A DNA stretch of 58,804 bases from DASYLJ01 sp036009625 (GTDB taxonomy: Bacteria > Desulfobacterota > Binatia > DP-6), in the NCBI GenBank assembly GCA_036009625.1, contig DASYLJ010000182.1, forward strand, positions 1-58,804. The letters run 5' to 3'. Position numbers and translations under genes: made by a program. Below the pieces are notes generated by a model. That model searched no databases. It was given only the letters and a program-made list of their open reading frames with translations, and had not been told where the DNA came from. The stretch's first letter is position 1. Each line of letters starts with the position of its first letter. Positions 47,079-56,299 of the stretch are shown piece after piece.

Positions 47079-48905
47079 TCAGCTGCCGGGAACGATGCGG
47101 TAGACCTCGCCCTGGCCGTTCGTGCCGTCGGCGTAGTCGACGATGTACATCTCGCCGCGCGCGTCCTCGCCGAACGAGCTCACGCCGCCGATCGAGAGGC
47201 CGCCACCAGGGGCGACGTCCGTCGTACGGTTCTGCTGGTTCTGCGCAACCCCGCCCGACACGCCCTTGAACGTGCGGATGAACGCCGTGCAGATGTCCGA
47301 GTAGAAGTACGTGCCCTGCAGATCGGGCATGCGGCAGCCGCGGTAGACGAAGCCACCCGTGATCGAGCAGCCCTGGCCGTGGTTGTACTCGAGGACCGGG
47401 AACGTGAAGCCGGTCGGCGGTGCGGGGCAGGACTCCGCCGGCGGCGTGGGCTCGAAGCAGGCATGGGCCTCGAAGATGTCCCAGCCGTAGTTCTCGCCAC
47501 CGGTGCTCGACGCGGGCTGGACGTCCACCTCTTCCCACGTGCCCTGCCCGACGTCGGCGATGTAGAGATCGCCGGTGCCGCGATCGAAGCTGAAGCGGAA
47601 CGGGTTGCGCACGCCCTTCGCCCAGATCTCGTCGAGCGGATCGCCCGCGCCGACGAACGGGTTCGTCGGCGGAATGCTGTACGTCGGCGCGTGCACGTCG
47701 ATGCGCAGCATCTTGCCGAGGAGCTCGCCGTCGTCCTGCGCGCGCTCGTTCGGGTCGCCGCCGCTGCCGCCGTCGCCCATGCCGATGTAGAGGTAGCCGT
47801 CGGGGCCGAACGCGATCTGGCCACCGTTGTGGTTCGAGAAGTCCTGCGTGATGGTGAGGATCGTCGTGCCGGTCGGGTTCGCGACGTCGGGGTTACCGCT
47901 CACGGTGTAGCGACGGATCTCGGTGTCGCCGGCGTTGTTCGTCAGGTTGACGTAGAACGTGCCGTTGTTCTCGTAGTCGGGATCGAAGGCCACGCTGAGG
48001 AGCCCGCGCTCACCGCAGCACGACACGCTGGACTCGATGTCGAGGAAGGGCGTGGGCAGCAGGACGCCGTTCTTCAGTATGCGGATGAAGCCGTCCTGCT
48101 CGGTGATGAAGATGCGGCTCGGATCGAGGCGCGGCGCAGTGACGTGCAGCGGACGCGTGAGGCCGCTCGCGACGCGTACGGTGTCGAGCCCGGTGCCGGG
48201 CGTCGTCGGGATGCCGGCGCAGAGCGCCGAGGTGTCCTCGAGCGTGCAGGTGGACGAGCAGCCGTCACCGTCGTCGGTGCCGCCGTCGTCGCACTCCTCG
48301 GGCGATTCGGCAACGCCGTTGCCGCACGCGGGCCCGACGGGCGGGCTGCAGTCGGCCGGCGCGGGTGCATTCTTGCCCTTCGCGAGCCCCGCCTGATTCG
48401 GCGAGAGACTCGTGAAACGCGCGCAGTAGATGTCGCCACCGACGGTGAGCAGCACGTCGACGGCGCCCTGCGGCTGCGTGACGGCGTAGCTCCAGTCGCT
48501 GCCGCCACCCGCGATCGACAGCGTGCCGCCGGTGTTGCCGGGTTTGAGGAGCACGGTCTTCACGCCGTCGGCACGCGACGGGTCGGTGAACTTGTAGCCC
48601 TTGCTGCCGGCCGGATTGCCGAGGCCCTTCCACAGACCGGGCGCCAGCGTGATGACGCCGGAGCTGCCGTCGCCGGGGTTGGCGCCACGGATCTCGAGCG
48701 TGGCCCCGAGCGTGGTGGGGTCACCGCCGGTGGAGGGTACGACCACGGGGTCCTTCGCCGCCTTGAATTTGACCGCCCGCCCATTCGGATTGGCCGGATC
48801 CTTCAGGACCAGACTGTCGCCGCCGACCGGCCGATCGGCCGCGAATGCGGGAGCTGCGAGCAGGACGAGCGCCAGAGACGACGCGAGACGTACGTGTCCA
48901 AACAT
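47079..48905 (-). CDS. PQQ-dependent aldose/sorbosone-type dehydrogenase with N-terminal novel module and DUF4215 repeat
   Basis: 608 aa, exported (signal peptide 1-22). Residues 27-165 are the module shared with the protein at 43152. Residues 194-222 are a DUF4215/myxo-type Cys motif (CGNGVAESPEECDDGGTDD, then CSSTC). Residues ~240-608 are a six-bladed propeller of the soluble glucose/sorbosone dehydrogenase family (LHVTAPRL, GERGLLSVAFDPDYENNGTFYV, LYIGMGDGGSGGDP, KGVRNPFRFSFD, IADVGQGTWEEVDV). Periplasmic or secreted PQQ enzyme oxidising sugars or alcohols. Divergent to an ABC-class ATPase gene. Confidence 0.87.
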   Translation of the reverse strand: MFGHVRLASSLALVLLAAPAFAADRPVGGDSLVLKDPANPNGRAVKFKAAKDPVVVPSTGGDPTTLGATLEIRGANPGDGSSGVITLAPGLWKGLGNPAGSKGYKFTDPSRADGVKTVLLKPGNTGGTLSIAGGGSDWSYAVTQPQGAVDVLLTVGGDIYCARFTSLSPNQAGLAKGKNAPAPADCSPPVGPACGNGVAESPEECDDGGTDDGDGCSSTCTLEDTSALCAGIPTTPGTGLDTVRVASGLTRPLHVTAPRLDPSRIFITEQDGFIRILKNGVLLPTPFLDIESSVSCCGERGLLSVAFDPDYENNGTFYVNLTNNAGDTEIRRYTVSGNPDVANPTGTTILTITQDFSNHNGGQIAFGPDGYLYIGMGDGGSGGDPNERAQDDGELLGKMLRIDVHAPTYSIPPTNPFVGAGDPLDEIWAKGVRNPFRFSFDRGTGDLYIADVGQGTWEEVDVQPASSTGGENYGWDIFEAHACFEPTPPAESCPAPPTGFTFPVLEYNHGQGCSITGGFVYRGCRMPDLQGTYFYSDICTAFIRTFKGVSGGVAQNQQNRTTDVAPGGGLSIGGVSSFGEDARGEMYIVDYADGTNGQGEVYRIVPGS

Positions 48906-48918
48906 TGTGGGTTCCCCT

Positions 48919-48938
48919 CCACCGTCGGTTTACGGTGG
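48919..48938. promoter_or_regulatory. 7-base inverted repeat between divergent genes
   Basis: CCACCGT (48919-48925) and ACGGTGG (48932-48938) form a perfect dyad with a 6-base loop (CGGTTT), 14 bases from the start of the sugar dehydrogenase gene and 45 from the ATPase gene. Either an operator or a leader hairpin that would affect the dehydrogenase mRNA. Its use is inferred. Confidence 0.3.
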
Positions 48939-48982
48939 GCCTGTGCCGTGGTCAACGCACATTTCGTGTATTCTCGGCCGCG

Positions 48983-50647
48983 ATGTCGCTCCTGGCCGAG
49001 GCCACGACCCGCCTCGACGGCCGGCCCTATCCCGCCTACCGCGACATCGGCCGGCGGTCGTGGGCGGTGGATGCTGGCATGCTGGTTCTGGAGCATGTCC
49101 AGGGCGACCCCTTCGCCGCACCCAGTCGCCTCCGGCTCGACCTGCCGGCCGGTGCCGTCCCGTTGCCCGCGGCGGCGCTCGCCTCTGCGGTCGCCCGTCG
49201 TGCCACGGCCGATTTCTTCCAACGGGCCTTGGCCAATCGGCTCACGGCGCCGCTCGCCATCGCCCGCCCCGGTGCGGCGGTGCTCGAGCGAACGGGAGTC
49301 ACCGTCGCCGAGGACGGTGCCGTCGTCGTACGCCTCACCGTCGGGCTGCCCGCGACCGGACGTCGCATCCGCGGCCGCGAGGCCTCCACGGTGCTCACCG
49401 AATCGCTACCGTCCGCTGCATACGACGCGATCGTGATGCACGATGGCGCAGCCCTCATGGCCCACGTGGCGGTCGTCGAGGATCAGGTGGCGCTGCGTGC
49501 GGCCCTCGCCGCGCACGGCCTCGTCGCCTTTCTCGCCGACGGCAGCATCCTGCCGCGACGCAGCGGCGTCGACGAGTCGCCGCTGCCCGACGCCATCGCG
49601 CTGGTCGCACCCGACACGCTGGCCGTGACGCTGACCGCGCCCCACGCCGGCGTGCTGCGCGGTCTCGCCATCCCGACCGGCGTCACGCTCGTGGTCGGCG
49701 GCGGCTATCACGGCAAATCGACGCTGCTCGACGCGATCGCCCACGGCGTCTACGACCATCCGCCCGGCGACGGCCGCGAGCGCTGCGTGACCACGGACGA
49801 CGCGGTCTCGGTGCGCGCCGAGGACGGACGCTCGGTGCGCGCCGTCGACCTGCGCCCGTTCATCGGCCACCTTCCGCTCGGACGGTCGACGCAACGCTTC
49901 GACACCGACGACGCGTCCGGCAGCACGTCGCAGGCGGCGGCCATCGTCGAAGCGCTCGAAGCCGGCGCGCGATCGCTGCTCGTCGACGAGGACACGGCGG
50001 CGAGCAACTTCATGGTCCGCGACGCCCGCATGCGCCGCCTGATTCCGGCGGAGCACGAGCCGATCACGCCGTTCGTCGATCGGGTGCGGCAGCTGCATGC
50101 GGACCACGGGGTATCGTCCGTGCTGGTCGTCGGCGGCGCGGGCGACTGGCTCGACGTCGCCGATACGATCGTCCAGATGCGCGACCATCGTCCCGTCGAC
50201 GCCCGCGGACAGGCACGCGCGGTCGTCGCCGCACTGCCGCTCGGCGACGCCGCACCGCACGCGCCGGGGCCGTGGCCCACGCGCGCGCCGCGCGTTCCCG
50301 ATCCCTCGTCGCTCGACGCCGTCGGCAGCGGACGGCGCGAGCGCGTCCGCGCGCATCGCATGCACACCATCGTCTTCGGCGACGACGAGATCGACGTCTC
50401 GTTGCTGGCACAGCTGGTCGAGCCGACGCAGTGCCGATTCATCGGCGACGCGCTGCTGGCGCTGTCGCGCGAGCCGGTCGGCGGCACCCGCACCGTCGCC
50501 ACGTTGCTCGACCTGCTCGACGCGCGCGGGCTCGACGCCCTCGCCGCGCCGACGTTCGGTGATCGCGCCCGCGCCCGGCGATTCGAGATCGCCGCCGCAC
50601 TCAACCGGCTGCGCACCCTGCGCTGTCGCCCGTCTGGAGACACGTGA
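48983..50647 (+). CDS. ABC-class P-loop ATPase (COG3044 type)
   Basis: 554 aa, soluble. The N-terminal ~200 residues are a domain typical of the group (MSLLAEATTRLDGRPYPAYRDI). A Walker A occurs at 239-247 (GGGYHGKST) and a Walker B-like SLLVDEDTAASNFMVRD further on. This matches the predicted ABC-class ATPases (PF09818), related to RNA-editing-associated MRB1590 in trypanosomes; the bacterial function is unknown, with nucleic-acid binding suggested. An earlier in-frame extension to 48845 is shadow sequence of the divergent gene. It overlaps the downstream GTG start by 4 bases. Confidence 0.85.
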   Translation: MSLLAEATTRLDGRPYPAYRDIGRRSWAVDAGMLVLEHVQGDPFAAPSRLRLDLPAGAVPLPAAALASAVARRATADFFQRALANRLTAPLAIARPGAAVLERTGVTVAEDGAVVVRLTVGLPATGRRIRGREASTVLTESLPSAAYDAIVMHDGAALMAHVAVVEDQVALRAALAAHGLVAFLADGSILPRRSGVDESPLPDAIALVAPDTLAVTLTAPHAGVLRGLAIPTGVTLVVGGGYHGKSTLLDAIAHGVYDHPPGDGRERCVTTDDAVSVRAEDGRSVRAVDLRPFIGHLPLGRSTQRFDTDDASGSTSQAAAIVEALEAGARSLLVDEDTAASNFMVRDARMRRLIPAEHEPITPFVDRVRQLHADHGVSSVLVVGGAGDWLDVADTIVQMRDHRPVDARGQARAVVAALPLGDAAPHAPGPWPTRAPRVPDPSSLDAVGSGRRERVRAHRMHTIVFGDDEIDVSLLAQLVEPTQCRFIGDALLALSREPVGGTRTVATLLDLLDARGLDALAAPTFGDRARARRFEIAAALNRLRTLRCRPSGDT

Positions 50648-52851
50648 TGTGGCCTTCGCTCATCCGCGCCGCGGCGCTGCTCGCGGTCCTCGTGACCGCC
50701 GTCGTACCGGGACGGTCGACGCCGTCGACGCCGGTCGACCCGCCACGGACGCGACACCTCCTACCGGACGGCTCACCGCGCTACACCAACCGACTCGCGG
50801 CCGAACCCAGCCCATATCTCCGCCAGCACGCGCACAACCCGGTCGACTGGTACCCGTGGGGCGAAGAGGCGTTCGCCGCCGCGCGCGCGCAGAACAAGCC
50901 CATCTTCCTCAGCATCGGCTACGCCACCTGCCACTGGTGTCACGTCATGGAGGAGGAGTCGTTCGAGGACGAGGAGATCGCGGCGGTCATCAACGCCAAC
51001 TACATCCCGATCAAGGTCGACCGTGAGCAGCGTCCGGACGTCGACGGCGTGTACATGGCGGCGGTGCAGATCATGGGCAGCGGCGGCGGCTGGCCGCTCA
51101 ACGTCTGGCTCACCCCCGACGGCCGGCCATTCTTCGGCGGCACCTACTTCCCGCCGCGCGCCGGCGAGCGCGGCCACAAGGTGGGGTTCCTCGACTATCT
51201 GCAGCGCCTCGCCACCGCGTACCGCGACGATCCAGCGCAGGTGACCGCCGTCACCGCCGACCTGATGCAGCGACTCGAAGCCTCGCTCGGCAGCGGCGCC
51301 CCCGGCACCGAGTTGCCCAACGCCGTCGTCCTCCGACTCGCCAGCGCGCAGCTCATCGCCGACTTCGACGCCGAGCATGGCGGCTTCGGCAACGCCCCCA
51401 AGTTCCCGCGCCCGGCGACGCTCGAGCTGCTGCTGCGCTGGCATCGACGCACCGGCGATCCCGAGGCGCTCGCCGTCGTCGTGAAGACGCTCGAGGCCAT
51501 GGCCGCCGGCGGCATCCACGATCAGGTCGGCGGCGGCTTCCATCGCTATGCCACCGACCCCGCGTGGCAGATTCCGCACTTCGAGAAGATGCTGCCCGAC
51601 CAGGCGTTGCTGACGGTGGCCTATCTCGAAGGCTTCCAGGCCACCGGCCGCACGGAGCTCGCCGCCGTCGCGCGCCGCACCCTCGACTTCCTGATCCGCG
51701 AGATGCGCGATCCCGGCGGCGGCTTCTGGTCGGCGTTCGACGCCGACAGCGAAGGCGCCGAGGGTCGATTCTATCTGTGGACGCCAGACGAGATCGCCGC
51801 CGTGCTCGATCCCGATGCCGCGCGTCTCGTCACAGCGCATCTCGGCGTCACCGCGCCGGGCAATCTCGACGGCCGGAACGTGCTGCACGTCGCGCGCCCC
51901 CTCGCCGACGTCGCCGCCGATCAGGGCCTGACACCCGAGCAGGCGCAGGTGGCGTTCGACGAATCGCTCGCCCGGCTCCAGGCGGCGCGGGCGCAACGCG
52001 TGCCCCCGCTCACCGATCGCAAGGTCGTGACGGCGTGGAACGGCCTCGCGATCTCGGCGCTCGCGCGTGGCGGCCTCGTCCTCGACGAGCCACGGTTCAC
52101 GGCCGCCGCCGTGCGGGCCGCGGGATTTGCACTCGGCACCCTCGCCGACGGCGATCGTCTGCACCGCAGCGCGCTCGACGGGCGCGCCGGCGGCCCCGCC
52201 TTCCTCGACGACTACGCTTTCCTCGCCGCGGGGTTGCTCGATCTGTACCAGACCACCGGCGACCTCCAGTGGCTGGCGCACTCCATCGCCCTGCAACACA
52301 CGCTCGACCGCCGCTTCGCCGATCCCGCCGGCGGCTGGTTCCGCACCGCCGACGACCACGAGACGCTCCTCGTCCGCGAGAAGCCCGATTACGACGGCGC
52401 CGAGCCCGCCGGCAGCTCCGTCGCCGTGCAGACGGCATTGCGGCTCTACGAGCTCACCACCGACGATGCGTGGCGTACCACGGCCGATCGCGCGCTCCTG
52501 GCCGCGGCACCGACGCTGACGTCGAACCCCGCGGCGCTGCCACGCATGCTGTGCGCGCTCGACTTCCGGCTCGACAAGCCGAAGGAGATCGTCGTCGTGC
52601 GACCGTCGGACGACGCCGCGGCGGCGCTGATGGCACCGCTGCGCACGACGTTCCTGCCGAACGCCGTGCTCGCGGTGGTGACACCCGCGGACGAAGCGAC
52701 GGTCGCAACGCTCGTTCCGCTCGTCGCGGAGAAACCGCTGAAGGACGGGAAGCCCACGGCCTACGTGTGCGAGCAGCAGGTCTGTCGCTTGCCGACGACC
52801 GATCCGTCGGAGCTCGCCGCCGAGCTGAAGACGACGTCGCCGTTGCCGTAG
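50647..52851 (+). CDS. YyaL/DUF255 thioredoxin-fold protein (SPATA20-like)
   Basis: 734 aa. An N-terminal hydrophobic segment (IRAAALLAVLVTAVVPG) suggests export. The DUF255 thioredoxin-like domain is unmistakable: NRLAAEPSPYLRQHAHNPVDWYPWGEEAF, FLSIGYATCHWCHVMEEESF with CxxC, and GGWPLNVWLTPDGRPFFGGTYFP. Six-hairpin glycosidase-like helices make up the rest (GGIHDQVGGGFHRYATD, FEKMLPDQALL). Function is not established. A GGAG lies 7 bases before the ATG; an adjoining GTG at 50644 overlaps the ATPase stop, so the two are coupled. Confidence 0.88.
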   Translation: MWPSLIRAAALLAVLVTAVVPGRSTPSTPVDPPRTRHLLPDGSPRYTNRLAAEPSPYLRQHAHNPVDWYPWGEEAFAAARAQNKPIFLSIGYATCHWCHVMEEESFEDEEIAAVINANYIPIKVDREQRPDVDGVYMAAVQIMGSGGGWPLNVWLTPDGRPFFGGTYFPPRAGERGHKVGFLDYLQRLATAYRDDPAQVTAVTADLMQRLEASLGSGAPGTELPNAVVLRLASAQLIADFDAEHGGFGNAPKFPRPATLELLLRWHRRTGDPEALAVVVKTLEAMAAGGIHDQVGGGFHRYATDPAWQIPHFEKMLPDQALLTVAYLEGFQATGRTELAAVARRTLDFLIREMRDPGGGFWSAFDADSEGAEGRFYLWTPDEIAAVLDPDAARLVTAHLGVTAPGNLDGRNVLHVARPLADVAADQGLTPEQAQVAFDESLARLQAARAQRVPPLTDRKVVTAWNGLAISALARGGLVLDEPRFTAAAVRAAGFALGTLADGDRLHRSALDGRAGGPAFLDDYAFLAAGLLDLYQTTGDLQWLAHSIALQHTLDRRFADPAGGWFRTADDHETLLVREKPDYDGAEPAGSSVAVQTALRLYELTTDDAWRTTADRALLAAAPTLTSNPAALPRMLCALDFRLDKPKEIVVVRPSDDAAAALMAPLRTTFLPNAVLAVVTPADEATVATLVPLVAEKPLKDGKPTAYVCEQQVCRLPTTDPSELAAELKTTSPLP

Positions 52852-52912
52852 CACCCGCCGCGGCGCGCCGTCGTGCTTGACTCTCGGGCCGTCCGGACGA
52901 ACCGTGAAGGCG

Positions 52913-53458
52913 ATGGCGTGGTGGGTGCGACTCGTTGCGGTGGCGGTGCTGCTCGGCGTCGCCACGGACGCGTCGGCGGGGCGCGCGCAGGCGTGTCGTC
53001 GCACCTGTCGCGACGTCATCGCCAGCGAGTGCGGCGAGCGTCTCGGGCTGGCGCGTCCGGATCGTGTCTGCCGCAAGGCCCTGCTCCGCCAGTGCCGGCG
53101 CGACGGCGTCGGCGTGTGCACCTATCCGAACGTCGTCGGCGGCTGGCGATACGACGTCGCCGAGTGCCGCCAGCAGTGCGGCGACGACGCCGAGGAGTCG
53201 TGCAGCACCCGGAGCATCTTCTTCACGTTCCTGCAGTTCGGCACGCGGCTCCAGGAGAATGAGCGCTCGATGACGGGCTGGTTCGTCGATCACGCGACCT
53301 TCGAAGTCGACGCCGCCAACGTTCTCGGCGACACTTCGAGGTTGCGCGGCACGGTCGTGGCGTCGAATCGGATCACGAACGTCACGTACGACGTCGTCGT
53401 GGAGACGGCGGAAGACGGCACCTGCCACCGCAGCCAGGTCGGCGAGCTGGTGCACTGA
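52913..53458 (+). CDS. Small exported Cys-rich protein
   Basis: 181 aa, no family recognised. Signal peptide MAWWVRLVAVAVLLGVATDASAG. About ten Cys in residues 25-115 (CRRTCRDVIASEC, CRKALLRQC, CTYPNVVGGWRYDVAECRQQCGDD), then a domain reading GWFVDHATFEVDAANVLGDTSRLRGTVVASNRITNVTYDVVVETAEDGTC. The first half resembles the Cys-rich heads found on several other exported proteins here. It lies 61 bases after the YyaL gene and is followed by a 114-base gap before the TIR fusion gene. An alternative GTG lies 9 bases earlier. Confidence 0.6.
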   Translation: MAWWVRLVAVAVLLGVATDASAGRAQACRRTCRDVIASECGERLGLARPDRVCRKALLRQCRRDGVGVCTYPNVVGGWRYDVAECRQQCGDDAEESCSTRSIFFTFLQFGTRLQENERSMTGWFVDHATFEVDAANVLGDTSRLRGTVVASNRITNVTYDVVVETAEDGTCHRSQVGELVH

Positions 53459-53572
53459 AGCCGAACGCGCCAGACGCCGTGATTCGGGTGCTCCCGAGCA
53501 AAAACTAGGTGATCCGCTACCTGCCAAGCCGATAGACGGCCTGAAGCCAGTCGAGTATTGGACGCGCCTGCA

Positions 53573-56005
53573 ATGCGCGACGTCTTCATCAGCCACACGG
53601 CTGCCGACGCTGACCTGGCGCTCGGCCTAGCCCTGGCGTTGGAGACGGTCGGCTACCGCACCTGGTGCTACGAGGTCGACGGTCTTCCGGGCACCTCGTA
53701 CCTGCTCCAGACGAGTCGGGCCATCGAGTCCTCGCGAGCGCTGCTGGTGCTCGTCTCGGAAGCGGCGTTCGAGTCCCCCCAGATCACCCGCGAGATCGTT
53801 CGCGCCTTCGAGAGCGGATGCGCGATGCTCCCGGTGACGATCGGCATGAGCCATGCCGACATGGCCGCTCGCCAGCCCGAGTGGCGCCAGGCATTCGGTG
53901 CCGTCGTGTCGGTTCGGATGCCTCGAGGGGGCATCCCCGACCTGCTCCCCACCCTGCTCGACGGCTTCCGGGGCGCTGGTGTGGAGCCCGCTGGGGTCGA
54001 CGCCGCCCGGGTCGAAGAGATCCAACACTTCCTGCGGGATGCCGGGGAACGACGCGACATGGATGCACCGACACGTCGTGACCCGGTGCAACGGGCCACG
54101 ACGAATGCCCGCCGCCTCACGCCGTGGTTGGCGGCCACGGCGCTCGCGGCACTCGTCGGTGTCGGCGTGATCACCACGACTGGGCGTCCCGTGCCAGCGC
54201 CTGGCCCACTCCGGATCCAGATCGTCGCCGCGACGAATGACGCGCGGACCGATGCCGTCAGGCTGTTCCTGAATGCCGTTCTCATGACCGCCCGGCCCAG
54301 GGGACGACTCGGAATCGTGGCCCCCACGGAGATGCTGTGCGCCGGACTGGGGGAGCTGGCGACGTGCGACACGCTCCGAGCGCAGGGCGCCGCCGACCTT
54401 CGCCTGGTCACCTCGCTCACCGTCGACGACCGTCGGGTCACGATCCACGTCGTCGCCATCGAGCCAACGGGTATTCAGCGCTTCGATGCATCCGCTTCCG
54501 GCGCGCAGTCCGCGTTCGTGAATCTGCGCCAACGGGTCGCCGCCCAGGTCGTCGAGGCGCTCGGCGTCACCGTCGACGATTCCCAGTGGAGCGAGGCTGC
54601 ACAAGGAGGAATGGACGCGCTCGACGCGACCCTGCTCCTCGTTCGCAGCGTCGAGGGAACCATGGTGCGTGAGCAGGCTGGTGTCCCACCACTCGCCACC
54701 GGCGGAACGCGACCCGAGCGGCAGGCTCTGTCGTGGATGAGCGCGGCGACGGCACTGGCGGACGATATCGACCCTACGGTCACGGCCCTTCTGGCCACCT
54801 ACGCCGAGGCCTTCGGCGACGGCAACCTCACGGCGATCACCGAGCTGCAGCCCGAAATGAGCACGACGCAACGTGCAGCCATCCGGACGTACCTGGACGC
54901 CGTGATGGACCTCCGCGTGACCTTCTCCGAGGTCGCCACGGAGACCGTGGGTGCACGAGCCGTCGTCTCGTTCCTGCGGACCGATCGACTGAAATGGCGC
55001 TCGACGGGTCACCCGCTGGTCCTCCGCATCGCGGGCAGCATCGAGCTCCGTCGGACGGACACGACCTGGACGGTCGTGACACAAGAAACCCCCGAGGCGC
55101 GACCGACGGCGCCCGAGGCGATTTCCACGACCACCTCGTCCTCGATCCCGAGCAGCAAGAGTTCGCCGACCTTCACCAATGCATCTCCGGTACAGCCGGG
55201 GAGTCCAACCGTGCGGGCCCGACCTCGACGCGCCCCCTCGGGACCAGACGACCTCAAGGCCCGCGAGATACTGGACCGCTACAGAGCCGTGGAGAACGGC
55301 CCGCGCCGATGGACGGATCGAACGCAATCGCTCGCGATCCACATCAGCGAACCCGGAGACACGCGGACGCGCATACGTCACCTGAACAGGTTCGATCGAC
55401 GGGAGCCTGATGGCGAGAGAAAGACGATCATGTTTCTCGACTCACCCAGGGAGATCAAAGGCACTGCGTTTCTCGCGTTCAATCGGCCAAACCGAGTAGC
55501 GGAGCGGTGGCTCTACATGCCGGCGCTGGGACGCACTCGACAGATTTCGTCACAGTCGCAAAGCGAAAGCTTCCTCGGAACGGATCTGAGCTATGCCGAC
55601 CTCGACCTCCTCGACGCATTGCCGCTCTGGACGGCCGCAGACGCAAGCGCCACGCTTCTTGGCGAACGCGAGTTCCATTCCATCCGGGCATGGGGGATCA
55701 CACTCGAGCCCACTGAAGACATTCCCTACGCCAGAATCGACATCATCCTCCCAGCCGATCTCTCGCCACCGCTGCAGATCGACCTGTATTCCGCCATCGA
55801 TCCCGCTGTCCACGATCCCGAGCCCAACAAGCGCATCACGTACTCGGAGTTTCTCAGTCACGGCGGCATCCCGTCTCCGCACCGCATCGAAGTCACCACG
55901 CCCGGCGGGCGCAAAACCCTACTCCTGGTCGAGAGTCTCGAGTTCGACAAACCAATCCCCCCCGATCTCTTCACCGAAGGATCGATGATGCGCGGCCATC
56001 CTTGA
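53573..56005 (+). CDS. TIR domain-TM-TolB-like-NTF2-like-LolA-like fusion protein
   Basis: 810 aa from ATG 53573 (a TTG 15 bases earlier is possible). Residues 1-115: bacterial TIR domain (MRDVFISHTAADADLALGLA; ALLVLVSEAAFESPQITREI). Residues 183-203: one membrane helix. Residues ~212-335: TolB-like N-terminal fold. Residues ~402-505: NTF2-like domain. Residues 506-555: Ser/Thr/Pro/Arg-rich linker. Residues ~556-800: outer-membrane lipoprotein-sorting (LolA-like, TP0789-type) domain with WLYMPALGRTRQISS and SFLGTDLSYADL. TIR should be cytoplasmic and the rest periplasmic. In the alignment I can make, the NADase Glu position is Leu. Function unknown. Confidence 0.8.
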   Translation: MRDVFISHTAADADLALGLALALETVGYRTWCYEVDGLPGTSYLLQTSRAIESSRALLVLVSEAAFESPQITREIVRAFESGCAMLPVTIGMSHADMAARQPEWRQAFGAVVSVRMPRGGIPDLLPTLLDGFRGAGVEPAGVDAARVEEIQHFLRDAGERRDMDAPTRRDPVQRATTNARRLTPWLAATALAALVGVGVITTTGRPVPAPGPLRIQIVAATNDARTDAVRLFLNAVLMTARPRGRLGIVAPTEMLCAGLGELATCDTLRAQGAADLRLVTSLTVDDRRVTIHVVAIEPTGIQRFDASASGAQSAFVNLRQRVAAQVVEALGVTVDDSQWSEAAQGGMDALDATLLLVRSVEGTMVREQAGVPPLATGGTRPERQALSWMSAATALADDIDPTVTALLATYAEAFGDGNLTAITELQPEMSTTQRAAIRTYLDAVMDLRVTFSEVATETVGARAVVSFLRTDRLKWRSTGHPLVLRIAGSIELRRTDTTWTVVTQETPEARPTAPEAISTTTSSSIPSSKSSPTFTNASPVQPGSPTVRARPRRAPSGPDDLKAREILDRYRAVENGPRRWTDRTQSLAIHISEPGDTRTRIRHLNRFDRREPDGERKTIMFLDSPREIKGTAFLAFNRPNRVAERWLYMPALGRTRQISSQSQSESFLGTDLSYADLDLLDALPLWTAADASATLLGEREFHSIRAWGITLEPTEDIPYARIDIILPADLSPPLQIDLYSAIDPAVHDPEPNKRITYSEFLSHGGIPSPHRIEVTTPGGRKTLLLVESLEFDKPIPPDLFTEGSMMRGHP

Positions 56006-56299
56006 GGCAGAACACCGCGTGTACCTCTGCACCGATCCGGGCGTCAGGCGAGGGTGCAGATACCTAACGGCAGCCCGGTCAGCGCGTTCTGGTCTAATCC
56101 ACACGTCGTACCTGAGCTTGGGCGTGCGGCTGCAGAATGGCGACGGCGTCGGTCTCGACCCCCGTTGCGCGTGACGGTGGAGTCGCGCTGCACGACCCGA
56201 TCGATCAGGATGCCGGTCGCTGCTGCCGAACAGTACCGCGCGCGCCGCGGGGCTCCGCCCCGAGATACCGCACCACGGAGTTTGGCACAGTCCCGCCGC
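56006..56299. other. Intergenic, no gene recognised
   Basis: 294 bases between convergent genes. It contains short open frames on both strands but none with family similarity, start context or codon pattern of a gene. One perfect 6-base hairpin (CGGGGC, loop TCC, GCCCCG at 56248-56262) lies 38 bases from the fucosidase stop; it has no U-run. I see no other structure. Confidence 0.5.

Noticed and set aside
53484..53505. Possible terminator after the small Cys-rich protein (TTCGGG...CCCGAG then CAAAAAC)
   Set aside because: Stem of only four to five pairs, and the run is A on the plus strand and precedes the stem on the minus strand.
56248..56262. Hairpin CGGGGC-TCC-GCCCCG as a terminator between TIR fusion and fucosidase
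   Set aside because: Stem is short and no U-run follows on either strand.
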